Below are positions 38,601 through 44,606 of a stretch of DNA of 64,000 bases, one piece after another. Position numbers and translations under genes: made by a program. The notes under the pieces were generated by a model. The model saw nothing but the letters and a program-made list of their open reading frames with translations, did no database searches and was not told the DNA's origin. Source of the DNA: JBHEBG01 sp046557915 (lineage in GTDB: Bacteria; Bacteroidota; Bacteroidia; Flavobacteriales; Flavobacteriaceae); assembly GCF_046557915.1 (NCBI RefSeq), contig NZ_JBHEBG010000008.1, positions 1 through 64,000 on the forward strand, read 5' to 3'. The first letter of the stretch is position 1; each line of letters opens with the position of its first letter.

Positions 38601-40854
38601 CTATTTGATCTATCCTTTCTATAGTGTCTACCACTATTTTGTGTGATGGAATTTGAGTCATCCAGGGTTCTCCGGCTTGCTTATCTCTTAAAAAATGCTG
38701 ACCTGAATACCCATAATGGAAACGAGTTTCCAAGCCCATTGAATTTTCGACTCTAATCATTAAGCGTGGCTTCACGCCTTTGGTAAGTCTTAGGTAGCTG
38801 AGAGGCAAACCGGTATTGGCGTTCAGGGTTGAAGACCATACCAAACAAGGAGTGCCATCTCCCAAAAAATCCAGGATCTGAGCTGAAGCAAGATTATCTA
38901 TAAAGGGAAGGCCGTCAATGCTATTTTCTTCTAAAAAAAAATTTCCACTTGCATTGATCCAGTAACGTATTTTTCCCCTATCAAGATATACGAGATCCGA
39001 AGTTCCGGAACCGTCAAGATCTACAAGGCGGATGCGGCTAGCATCAAGTTCAAAATCAAAGTCGAGCTGGGGAGCATTCTCCATAACAATCCCGGCACCG
39101 AACTTACCGTTTCCCATATTAGGCCAGTATTCTACCCTACCGTTGTATATCCGTACTTGATCAGGCAAGCCAGAGCCATTCATATCTGCAAAGAAGTAGT
39201 CGAGCATTGGATTAACACCAATAGTAGGTGCCCTGCTTACACCGTTTGAAATAGGTTTTGACATTTGAACGGGCATCCCAAAACCGGCTTTCCCCTCAGC
39301 AGGATACCAAACAAGACGATCTTCTTCAACTGTTACGATATCTGATCTGCCATCGCCGGTGAGATCTAGCAATTGGGTATTTGTATCCTGTGAACGTACG
39401 TGGGGTGCCTTATCAAAGGCTTTAAAGCTATCCCAGGTTTTACGATCACGATCGTATTCATAGAATCCGGATTCTCTACCTTGAAGCACAACTAAATTAA
39501 GGTTCCCATCTCCATCAAAATCATTGAGCGCATAGTTGCCGAAACCAATACTGGGTTTTTCTATTACCCGTTGCTGATTTCCAAGGTTACCATCACCGAG
39601 ATTATGTTTAAAATACCAGGCATTATTAGATTCGTAAAGCACTCCGGGCAGACCCTCTCCATATAAGTCTACCCATTTGTAATTCAGGCCGCTTAATCCA
39701 ATTGGAATATTGGTATTGCTTTGCTCCGGGGCTGGTCTAAAGCTTTGATCAGGTGCAGGTTGGCTATATGAAAAACGGAGTGCTGGTATTGTTTTTTGAT
39801 CGTAGTTTCCAGAACCCATCCTTTTATAGCGCTCGTATTCTATATGGGTAAGTATAGTTCCCTCAGGTGCTGGAGCATGGGCCAGTTTTAGATTACCAAT
39901 TAATGTGGCATCTGATCCCAAATCTTCAAAATGATGAAACATTAGAATTCGGTGACAAAGCCTGTACGTCCTTTGTTCGAAGCCCGCAACGTACGATGAG
40001 AAAGGATCGGGTCTGACCGACCAGCCAGTGGCATTTAAGGAATAAAAAGGAGGCGTATCTGTCTCTTGATCACCATAATCAAAGATCAGCTCAAAATGCC
40101 AAATTTGATCGGGTTCGGGATCACTATCAGGGTATTCTGGCCTACCGTTCCCGTAGCGAATACGCTTAAGATATTTTTGAGCATTTGACGAAGAATCAAG
40201 AAACTTGTTTTTTTCAAAGCTCGCTGTTGTAAGAACACCCTGAGTATTGTCTTGAACGTATTCGTATAGTATGGCATTGCCCATACTGTCATAGTGCGTA
40301 TCTAAAAGCCATTGAAAAATAACATTAGGGCGTATAGGATCAACGATCTTGCTACTGTCATCTGCACTGTGACCAAAAATCAGTATGCTGTTATCCCTGG
40401 CACGAACTCGCCAATGGGTTTTTCCTGTTGTCCTTTCATCCCATTTTTCGAAACGCGAATAAGAAGTATCAATCCTTGCACGGAAGTATTGTATATGAAA
40501 AAGTGCTGTTTCTTCTTCGCGCGGGGACCATTCTTCCTCTATTTCTTCAAGCCAAGGAACAAGTTCTTGACCTCCAAATGAGAATTTATCCGAACCGTCG
40601 TACTTTGGGTACCCGTCTTTAAGGCTAATACCAATAGATGGGACTCCTTCGAGATTCCAACCAATACCAAAGACAGAATTCCCGGCATTGGAGTTATAAC
40701 TTAATGATAAAGAAGGCTGAAAATTATTTCTGCCTGCAGTAACAGGTATCCCTACCGATGTGATCGCAGCCCCGGTTTGCGGATTTACCGAATTTTCATT
40801 GGGAATCCTTATTTCCGAAGGGTCAATCTCCAAAAAAGTAAGTTCTTGAGACAT
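32665..40854 (-). CDS. TcB-TcC fusion toxin (SpvB / VCBS / RHS) with long variable C-terminus
   Basis: Single polypeptide of 2729 aa joining TcB and TcC. Order: SpvB-like N-domain (GAAITSVGIPVTAGRNNFQP, NSVFGIGWNL); VCBS/FG-GAP propeller (DFDGDGNLNLVVL, DLTGDGRSDIVTV, DMNGSGLPDQVRI, DLDGSGTSDLVYL) at ~450-640; TcdB middle region (VENSMGLETRFHYGYSGQ, EERTFRGFCLVDQYDSD); RHS/YD repeats forming the cocoon; core RYYAPWLCRWMNPDPIGPED and NPLSNVDPDGLQ (~2116), where TcC proteins self-cleave. After that come ~610 residues: a Gly/Ser/Asn-rich linker (~2215-2300), an Ala/Val-rich hydrophobic stretch (~2375-2440) and a terminal domain with DVHVGHDIGHAHVLSP and VVPQTAKGNRSWSSRER. The His-rich end resembles HNH/endonuclease VII-type toxin tips, but this is inference. 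First gene of the toxin operon. Confidence 0.94.
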   Translation of the reverse strand: MSQELTFLEIDPSEIRIPNENSVNPQTGAAITSVGIPVTAGRNNFQPSLSLSYNSNAGNSVFGIGWNLEGVPSIGISLKDGYPKYDGSDKFSFGGQELVPWLEEIEEEWSPREEETALFHIQYFRARIDTSYSRFEKWDERTTGKTHWRVRARDNSILIFGHSADDSSKIVDPIRPNVIFQWLLDTHYDSMGNAILYEYVQDNTQGVLTTASFEKNKFLDSSSNAQKYLKRIRYGNGRPEYPDSDPEPDQIWHFELIFDYGDQETDTPPFYSLNATGWSVRPDPFSSYVAGFEQRTYRLCHRILMFHHFEDLGSDATLIGNLKLAHAPAPEGTILTHIEYERYKRMGSGNYDQKTIPALRFSYSQPAPDQSFRPAPEQSNTNIPIGLSGLNYKWVDLYGEGLPGVLYESNNAWYFKHNLGDGNLGNQQRVIEKPSIGFGNYALNDFDGDGNLNLVVLQGRESGFYEYDRDRKTWDSFKAFDKAPHVRSQDTNTQLLDLTGDGRSDIVTVEEDRLVWYPAEGKAGFGMPVQMSKPISNGVSRAPTIGVNPMLDYFFADMNGSGLPDQVRIYNGRVEYWPNMGNGKFGAGIVMENAPQLDFDFELDASRIRLVDLDGSGTSDLVYLDRGKIRYWINASGNFFLEENSIDGLPFIDNLASAQILDFLGDGTPCLVWSSTLNANTGLPLSYLRLTKGVKPRLMIRVENSMGLETRFHYGYSGQHFLRDKQAGEPWMTQIPSHKIVVDTIERIDQIGNTRFRQRFEYRDGFFDGEERTFRGFCLVDQYDSDVYLGDSTVPEAEFSDPVCVRTWYHNGAVGWQKERTKGYYRGDTFGTQLRDFKIEEIDTLGPEEYFDAIQSLAGQVVRSETYGVTQEGRKEHPFQIAQAAFAIRRLQPGKAKHDACYTFFQREQLEILFEEDPSDPRISHAFTKEVDAYGIPFIQASVAYPRIHSDALPEQEQFHLTATQVNVDHFDSQDRYELGIEWDRKILEIHHENPPPEGLLYSYEDMEALLDTALDRPISFNASFDRAEQARVLQWVKNYYWNTALTAVLPFEEVGDKILLHHQEIACFNNDFLDETLGPRLASGMLSEGYYLSHDGLWWQPTAVTEFLGADRFYLPIAEEQVNGGRTAYQYDTYSLALISSEAILVNERRVEVARNRVAAQIDYNLIAPYWLEDSNQNVSEVQYDPFGIVLLSSVHGNILSESGTVQRMGHRSLSDYIEPSTLEFGEIIDSPNNYLRQCATYFYYELDSWQRHSLPLRSVQLAREDWVYDGQGNYLENGTVQVAVSYLDGFGRVIQTKTLVEGGEATVQYEGGRILLDPGGEPELLTTGSNRWRTSGHVVFNNKQEGVKQYEPYFITSVDYVSNEVVDTFGQASLTTYDAVGRQKAIFFPDGTRNRNDYAAWYTRQLDANDWVEGSLYETRIETEHAEDSPEWEALQKSLAHRNTGITAHTDGLGRTFMTEEEGLGGEVRTNKTVYDVLGNPIELRDARELPAFRYVLDMQSRLFYEESMDSGPKWQFMNALDLATNLWDARGMHQQITFDSWGRVVQKQVEGPPDLDHITERFIYGEDPSVTDAASRNQFGKLVEHYDQAGLTRISGYDIIGNVLRKERSLLDDYTRMMNWSTASSPIWTADSPFVSQLRYNALGGTVEQRFPDDTIRRFSYSLSGALEQLLVSTVDGEWIDKPIVTGSSYNARGQSLMTTYGNNLVQRYEYDPLSFRLTRKRSYIPAGSSAPSRQYQNIQYTYDAVGNITQLRDTAQPQANALFTSARVNTYTYDAFYQLIEAQGRTHQAMQRTDHAHGFEAPGFIKGTRHLNLGNLDQLQTYTRTYRYDLNGNMESMVQSAGSRPSDVFRWRRDFWISRSSNRSMDNRDLRGNPEPRPEEHFDENGNLEYLPHLRAIYWNYQNQLQRAMVIERPSGEHDEEYYVYGGDGQRVRKVSHRLDNGSLEVTEKIYLDGCEIKRVRTGASVLLERFTSDINDGRQRVALVHHWTRDTRGRETTDLTERKVYYHLNCHLGSAAFELGERGEIINYEEYFAFGGSSFLFGEALRDVRAKDYRYSGKERDDVTKLYYYGFRYYAPWLCRWMNPDPIGPEDGLNVYQFVHNNPLSNVDPDGLQSSENRRVTPIPYSQLWNSLSETQREAVNNFRSVNPNGAIALTPEGQLLLGAEARTAIENSQNLALAVPERTSEQIIEDVERELEEALVNAGMIVPEGLGGQGEGGANSEEDEGSGSGDTSGSQSGDGTNGSDDTGNGQGGGSGSGGGGDGSQRRRGSGQGNSGRNGRPGGRTGGTGTGRTNQENQEVDVPIGENRPENEGLPAQQGIPNPDAALQGNPNGTALGPEAVNSELPVGNGDPNGSMEGTSNGQAGGETPEDLAWWQTALIVVAVAIVAIAVTIVTFGAALAVMGVTAATATIGQLVIAGAVAGLASGLLADATSQLLTIAVSDQLTLEDYDFEQTLFSGAVGLVTGGFTAGLGGYASGARSAVLAGSASRGQTIIASLSNRIGSNFITRGAGYFTSGALEGGGTEALRQAIFEDEFDVERVLTTGVISGGISLGISGGLDLYGGRSVGSNQTPNQTQTELPPPEVLFLELPDNPRNLPLDANGEPLFHSWLGGLIRHQITPGDTSDGISSALRAEHQRLARIYGTVDGPPIPGATGKDVHVGHDIGHAHVLSPAGRRVRVVPQTAKGNRSWSSRERALADRRRAWNDQNPSLQVPVRPKGKKRT

Positions 40855-41087
40855 GGAATTAAGGATTACATATCACTTTCTAGGGTTTCCTTCCAAACGG
40901 ATATGAATTCTCTATTAAGTTATTAAATAAATGGATTTGACAGAAAAATTCTGTATCAAATGTTAGAATCTCTTTATGGTTGGTAAGTAATAATGTTTGA
41001 GTTACTTGTGACGCCATAATTACCTATATAAGCATTTAGATAAAGATTTATAAAACTCTATGTAAACTTGAACTGAACTCGTGTATT
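40855..41087 (-). promoter_or_regulatory. Upstream region of the toxin operon
   Basis: 233 AT-rich bp between the integrase remnant and the TcB-TcC start. The only structure I see is the inverted repeat ACAGAA-AAA-TTCTGT (around 40940-40954), about 90 bp before the start codon, a possible operator. No consensus TTG/TAnnTTTG promoter was recognised. Confidence 0.4.
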
Positions 41088-41599
41088 TTAAGCGAGCGAA
41101 ACTAGTTTCGCGCTGCAAGCGTCCCAAACCTTACCAGGACTAATACTATTGAGCCGTATACCATTGCCCGGCCCAATATAGTAATGAACTTGCGTCCAGG
41201 TCTGCTCATAACCTTGTACGGATAGTCTCTGGATCTTTCTTTCCTCGATGTAGGTTTCCATGAACTCCAGAAGGCCGATACCACTGTCCTTTCTCAGTTC
41301 ATCTATGTGTTGCTGGAGCAAGGATATTTCCAGTTCCTTCTCGCGGGGAATCCCCTGTTTCATAATCTTCAAGACTTCATCCATTGCCAGGCCAAGATCA
41401 TTGCAATATCTTACCCTCTTTTCGGTATCTGTCATCTTTTTTGCAATAATCGGGGTAAGCTTGACCGTTTCCTCCCATTGGTGGAGTTTAGTGCCAATTG
41501 ATCGGGTTTTTTGGATTATTGAGCATAAACTCTTATCTCTATGGGGTAACCGTTCTTTGAGGCCCTTCTGGTATCCACTATAAATTTAGTACTGATCAT
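41088..41599 (-). pseudogene. Tyrosine-recombinase (integrase) remnant, frameshifted and truncated
   Basis: A start at 41599 gives ISTKFIVDTRRASKNGYPIE and IRVYAQ, the arm-binding N-domain typical of Bacteroidetes integrases (xxDTRRxxxxGxYPIxxRV), and then a stop at ~41525. One frame over, without a start codon, the chain continues (KLHQWEETVKLTPIIAKKMT, then LGLAMDEVLKIMKQGIPRE, and LLEFMETYIEERKIQRLSVQ of the SAM-like core-binding domain) and stops at 41088 after an unrelated-looking tail. The catalytic domain with R-H-R-Y is missing. It lies 150 bp from tRNA-Pro, where an island integrase is expected. Confidence 0.75.
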
Positions 41600-41706
41600 A
41601 TTGGTTCGGTTTGCAATAAATTTGCAATGAAAAGTACTATTTTATTCCAATAATTATCAATTTTTACCAGTATTAATGGTTTTTGAACCAATAAGCGGAG
41701 AGGGCT

Positions 41707-41741
41707 GAAAATAAAGAAACCCCTGTAAATACAAGGGTTTC
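41707..41741 (-). terminator. Intrinsic terminator of tRNA-Pro
   Basis: On the minus strand the stem GAAACCC / GGGTTTC with a 12-nt loop is followed by TTTATTTT. It begins 8 bp after the tRNA 3' end. Because it lies on the island side of the att repeat, it was probably brought in by the island. From here to the integrase remnant (41600-41706) nothing else is seen. Confidence 0.75.
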
Positions 41742-41746
41742 AAGGG

Positions 41747-41760
41747 TGTCGGGATGACAG
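41747..41760. repeat. Right attachment site copy (att) overlapping the tRNA-Pro 3' end
   Basis: TGTCGGGATGACAG, the 12 terminal bases of the tRNA-Pro gene (complement) plus two flanking bases; direct repeat of 22328-22341. Confidence 0.8.
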
Positions 41761-41823
41761 GATTTGAACCTGCGACCACACGGCCCCCAGCCGTGTACGC
41801 TAACCGGACTGCGCCACATCCCG
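41749..41823 (-). tRNA. tRNA-Pro (anticodon GGG)
   Basis: 75 nt. Acceptor arms CGGGATG / CATCCCG with discriminator A; D stem GCGC / GCGT; anticodon arm CACGG-CTGGGGG-CCGTG with anticodon GGG; T arm GCAGG-TTCAAAT-CCTGT. CCA is not encoded. No promoter is visible directly upstream: the sequence before it is the 3' end of a GIY-YIG gene, and the nearest consensus promoter is at 42413-42440, in front of two tRNA-like/GIY-YIG units. Confidence 0.95.
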
Positions 41824-41827
41824 AAAT

Positions 41828-42064
41828 TTAATTCTCGTCAAGATACCTTTTGATACCTCTCTTCTTAATCTTACTTTCCTTTTGGACCGCTTCGGAACGT
41901 GTCCGGCAGCCATATATTTTGACCAACTTCCAAGGGACACCTTTCGATGTATATTTCTTACCTCCTTGGTTATGTACTATAAGCCTTTTTTCGAGATTGG
42001 AGGTCTGCCCACAGTAATAGCGACTCAACTTTTCACTAAACAATACGTAAACCACATAATCCAT
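41828..42064 (-). CDS. Small GIY-YIG nuclease-family protein (78 aa), cassette copy A
   Basis: Single-domain GIY-YIG nuclease of 78 aa, the length of the UPF0213-type proteins frequent in Bacteroidetes. The GIY strand reads YVVYVL, the YIG strand YYCGQTSNLEKRL (Ile replaced by Cys) with the conserved Arg, followed by HNQGG, YTSKGVPWKLVKIYG, and the metal-binding Glu in SEAVQKESKIKKRGIKRYL. There is no separate DNA-binding domain. The ATG lies 8 nt after a tRNA-like 5' segment, so the message leader is a piece of tRNA. The stop codon is only 4 bp before the intact tRNA-Pro. This tight fusion to tRNA sequence suggests a tRNA-gene-targeting homing-type cassette. Confidence 0.88.
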   Translation of the reverse strand: MDYVVYVLFSEKLSRYYCGQTSNLEKRLIVHNQGGKKYTSKGVPWKLVKIYGCRTRSEAVQKESKIKKRGIKRYLDEN

Positions 42065-42072
42065 GACTCATC

Positions 42073-42124
42073 GCGACCATTCCGCCTTAGGCGGAATACG
42101 CTAACCGGACTGCGCCACATCCCG
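42073..42124 (-). other. Truncated tRNA-Pro-like sequence (acceptor 5' strand, D arm, altered anticodon arm), copy A
   Basis: 52 nt. The first 28 nt equal those of tRNA-Pro. The anticodon arm is replaced by the perfect hairpin ATTCCGCC-TAA-GGCGGAAT of the same total length, then GGTCGC of the variable region, after which T arm and acceptor 3' strand are missing. It cannot fold into a mature tRNA. It is followed by the spacer GATGAGTC and the GIY-YIG ATG. Confidence 0.85.
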
Positions 42125-42128
42125 AAAT

Positions 42129-42341
42129 TTAATTCTCGTCAAGATACCTTTTGATACCTCTCTTCTNNNNNNNNNNNNNNNNNNNNNNNNNNNNNNNNNN
42201 NNNNNNNNNNNNNNNNNNNNNNNNNNNNNNNNNNNNNNNNNNNNNNNNNNNNNNNNNNNNNNTTTTTTCGAGATTGGAGGTCTGCCCACAGTAATAGCGA
42301 CTCAACTTTTCACTAAACAATACGTAAACCACATAATCCAT
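42129..42341 (-). CDS. Small GIY-YIG nuclease-family protein, cassette copy B (interrupted by Ns)
   Basis: The visible N-terminus (MDYVVYVLFSEKLSRYYCGQ and TSNLEK) and C-terminus (KRGIKRYLDEN) are identical to copy A. The middle is hidden by 96 Ns. As drawn the frame gives 70 aa instead of 78; the 24-nt shortfall means that the gap is under-sized if this copy is intact. Function as for copy A. Confidence 0.75.
   Translation of the reverse strand: MDYVVYVLFSEKLSRYYCGQTSNLEKXXXXXXXXXXXXXXXXXXXXXXXXXXXXXXXXXKRGIKRYLDEN
42167..42262. other. Assembly gap (96 N)
   Basis: Run of Ns inside cassette copy B, where two near-identical tandem copies would confuse assembly. Comparison with copy A (41866-41985, 120 bp) suggests that 24 bp are missing; more copies could also have been collapsed here. 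Confidence 0.95.
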
Positions 42342-42349
42342 GCTTCACC

Positions 42350-42401
42350 GCGACCATTCCGCCTTTGGCGGAATACGCTAACCGGACTGCGCCACATCCC
42401 G
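42350..42401 (-). other. Truncated tRNA-Pro-like sequence, copy B
   Basis: 52 nt, the same plan as at 42073-42124: 28 nt identical to the tRNA-Pro 5' part, the hairpin ATTCCGCC-AAA-GGCGGAAT in place of the anticodon arm, then GGTCGC. Only the loop differs (AAA instead of TAA). It begins 11 bp after the -7 box at 42413-42420, where a tRNA 5' end is expected. Confidence 0.85.
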
Positions 42402-42412
42402 AATTCGGAGAG

Positions 42413-42440
42413 CAAAAATATAAAAGTTGAACTAAACCAA
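42413..42440 (-). promoter_or_regulatory. Consensus Bacteroidetes promoter of the tRNA-Pro/GIY-YIG array
   Basis: On the minus strand TTG (42438-42440), 17 bp spacer, TATTTTTG (42413-42420): a full match to the flavobacterial TTG-N17-23-TAnnTTTG pattern. It sits where a tRNA promoter should, yet the intact tRNA-Pro begins about 590 bp downstream, behind both cassettes. From 42441 to 42687 (247 bp), before the symporter gene, I see no further gene or clear plus-strand promoter. Confidence 0.75.
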
Positions 42441-42687
42441 CACCACCTTTTATAAAAAAAACATCAACACCATCCCTTGGATACTTAATTTCTAGAATGA
42501 CCCCTGCCTTTTTTTTTGACGTTTAGCCCTACTCCATTGTTGTTGGTCTAATTTTATTCTCCTTGATACCAAAAATATTAACATTTAAGGATAACTGTAG
42601 TTATTGGTTATTGCTTGTTTAGGTAAATTCAAAGCCGATAATTCCAAGATAATCAGAACCAAACAACCATAACAAGTTGGTTACATT

Positions 42688-44565
42688 ATGAATCTAATAG
42701 ATCTCTCTATAATCATACTATACATGCTCATAACCTTTGTGGTGGGCATATGGGTTTCCAAAAAAGCCGCTAAAGGCTTAAAATCTTACTTTTTGGGCGG
42801 CAATAACATTAAATGGTACTATCTGGGCCTAAGCAACGGATCGGGTATGTTCGATGTTTCAGGAACCGCTTGGATGGTGGGATTACTTTTTCTGTACGGA
42901 GCCAAAAGCTTTATGTTCATGTGGTTATGGCCAGTTTGGAATCAGATTTTCATCATGATGTTTTTGGCAGTTTGGATACGTAGATCTAACATAATGACAG
43001 GCTCCGAATGGATATTGACCCGTTTCGGAAATGGAAAAGATGGTAGGGCTTCACATATTATTGTGGCCATTTTTGCCGTAGTCTCCTCCGTAGGCTTTAT
43101 TGCCTACTTTTTTGAAGGTATCGGTAAGTTTATGACGGTAATTCTCCCCTGGAACATTCCTCTAGAGTTTGGAGACCTACTTATACTTACCTCAGAACAG
43201 TCCTACGCGCTTATTATCATCTTTTTTACCACAATTTATACCATTAAAGGAGGTATGTTCTCTGTGGTTGCTACCGAGGTATTGCAATATGGTATTATGG
43301 TGGTGGCCGGAATCTTAATTGCTGGCTACGCATTTTTCACTATTACCGATGTTGAATTAAGTACGGTAATATCTGCAGAATGGAAGAGCGTCTTCTTCGG
43401 AAGTGAGTTAGAATCTCATTGGGGAGAAAAATTTAACGCATTCAATGATCTTATTGACTCCGAAGGCTATAAAATGTTCGGGGCGCTCATAGGGATGACA
43501 TTGTTCAAAGGCTTTTTTGCCAGTATTGCCGGGCCTGTTCCCAGCTATGATCTACAACGGATTCTATCGACCAAATCGGTAAAGGAAGCGGCTTATATGA
43601 GTGGTTTTACCAACTTAGTACTTTTTATTCCCAGATACCTGTTCATCGCTGGTATTGTAGTGCTGGCTTTGGTTTTTCTGGCCCCCGATATAGCAAGCAT
43701 CCCCGGATTAACTGGGCGCGATTTGGAAGTTATCTTACCAAAGGTCATTAATAACCATATTCCGGTCGGTATTAAGGGATTGATTTTAGCTGGTCTTCTG
43801 GCCGCTTTTATGTCTACCTTTTCAGCCTTTGTAAATGCCGGTCCGGCATATATCGTAAATGATATTTATAAAAAATATTTCAAACCCAAAGCAACTAGTA
43901 AGCACTATATAAAAGTGAGCCACATAGCTTCCTTTTTGGTAGTTGCCCTCGGAGTATTTATGGGGTTTTTCGCAGATTCCATTAACTCATTGACACTATG
44001 GATCACAAGTGCCCTTTTCGGCGGTTATGTAGCGGCCAATTTTCTTAAATGGATATGGTGGCGGTTTAACGGCTGGGGCTATTTTTGGGGCATGGTGGCC
44101 GGTTTGGCCGTGGCTACATTACAATTTGTTTTAGACCAAAACAAGGATGGCTTTTTGGAGGATTCACTATTTTACGAATTGTCCCATGTACATGCCATTT
44201 ATTTATTTCCTCTCATCTTTGGATTTTCCTTGCTAGGCTCTTTTTTAGGCACCTATTTTACAAGACCTACCAACATGGAGGTATTAAAATCTTTCTATTC
44301 CGATGTAAAACCCTGGGGTTTTTGGAACCCCGTTTTCAAGCAATTGAAAACAAAAGATCCGACCTTTAGAAAGAATAATGACTTTTGGTTGGATATGATG
44401 AACTGTGCCGTGGGCATTGTTTGGCAATCCAGCATGATCTTATTGCCCATCTATCTAATGATCCGGGATTATCCCAAGTTGATGGTTACCTTGGCCGTAT
44501 TTATCTTTACTTCGGTAATTCTAAAATATACATGGTTGGACAGGGTTCGAAAAATTCCGGATTAA
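42688..44565 (+). CDS. Sodium:solute symporter (SSS family)
   Basis: Inner-membrane transporter of 625 aa with about 13-14 hydrophobic helices, the usual size for this family. The start MNLIDLSIIILYMLITFVVG with WVSKKAAKGLKSYFLGG is the canonical first helix and loop of SGLT-type symporters. Further family features are LGLSNGSGMFDVSGTAWMVG (~50-70), GMFSVVATEVLQYGIMVVAG, ASIAGPVPSYDLQRILSTKS and GLILAGLLAAFMSTFSAFVNAG (~365-385). It probably brings the sugar released by the exported glycosidases of this operon into the cytoplasm with Na+. The GH130-type gene follows after 41 bp. Confidence 0.94.
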   Translation: MNLIDLSIIILYMLITFVVGIWVSKKAAKGLKSYFLGGNNIKWYYLGLSNGSGMFDVSGTAWMVGLLFLYGAKSFMFMWLWPVWNQIFIMMFLAVWIRRSNIMTGSEWILTRFGNGKDGRASHIIVAIFAVVSSVGFIAYFFEGIGKFMTVILPWNIPLEFGDLLILTSEQSYALIIIFFTTIYTIKGGMFSVVATEVLQYGIMVVAGILIAGYAFFTITDVELSTVISAEWKSVFFGSELESHWGEKFNAFNDLIDSEGYKMFGALIGMTLFKGFFASIAGPVPSYDLQRILSTKSVKEAAYMSGFTNLVLFIPRYLFIAGIVVLALVFLAPDIASIPGLTGRDLEVILPKVINNHIPVGIKGLILAGLLAAFMSTFSAFVNAGPAYIVNDIYKKYFKPKATSKHYIKVSHIASFLVVALGVFMGFFADSINSLTLWITSALFGGYVAANFLKWIWWRFNGWGYFWGMVAGLAVATLQFVLDQNKDGFLEDSLFYELSHVHAIYLFPLIFGFSLLGSFLGTYFTRPTNMEVLKSFYSDVKPWGFWNPVFKQLKTKDPTFRKNNDFWLDMMNCAVGIVWQSSMILLPIYLMIRDYPKLMVTLAVFIFTSVILKYTWLDRVRKIPD

Positions 44566-44606
44566 GACTAACAACGCAGTAATCAACAATATAAAATATT
44601 AATAAA

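Larger units (their letters stand above)
22328..41760. mobile_element. tRNA-Pro genomic island carrying an ABC (Tc) toxin locus
   Basis: About 19.4 kb bounded by a 14-bp direct repeat that equals the tRNA-Pro 3' end. Inside lie the two Tc toxin genes and, next to the tRNA, a broken tyrosine integrase on the minus strand. The order tRNA - integrase - cargo - distal att is that of a classical integrative island. In the few 60-base lines I counted by hand, toxin DNA was ~48% G+C against ~35% in the mannoside operon; this is a spot check, not a full computation. The broken integrase means the island is probably now fixed. Confidence 0.8.
41824..42124 (-). repeat. tRNA-fragment/GIY-YIG cassette, copy A
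   Basis: Unit of ~301 bp, in transcription order: 52-nt tRNA-Pro-like 5' part (42073-42124), 8-nt spacer, GIY-YIG gene (41828-42064), then directly the next tRNA 5' end. The adjoining unit 42125-42401 has the same order, so both are head-to-tail copies. The shared 28 nt at the start of each unit are identical to the intact tRNA-Pro. Confidence 0.85.
42125..42401 (-). repeat. tRNA-fragment/GIY-YIG cassette, copy B (contains the N gap)
   Basis: Second, promoter-proximal unit of the tandem array. It contains the tRNA-like part 42350-42401, the spacer GGTGAAGC and the GIY-YIG gene 42129-42341. Differences from copy A at the spacer and hairpin loop show that it is a separate, slightly diverged copy and not just an assembly echo. 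Confidence 0.8.

Noticed and set aside
22567..40854. The toxin genes as an extracellular contractile injection system cargo
   Set aside because: No sheath, tube, baseplate or AAA+ genes are present in the window; the TcA/TcB/TcC domain set is sufficient by itself.
42073..42401. The two tRNA-like segments as complete extra tRNA genes
   Set aside because: T arm and acceptor 3' strand are missing; the following bases are the nuclease gene, so they cannot form mature tRNAs.
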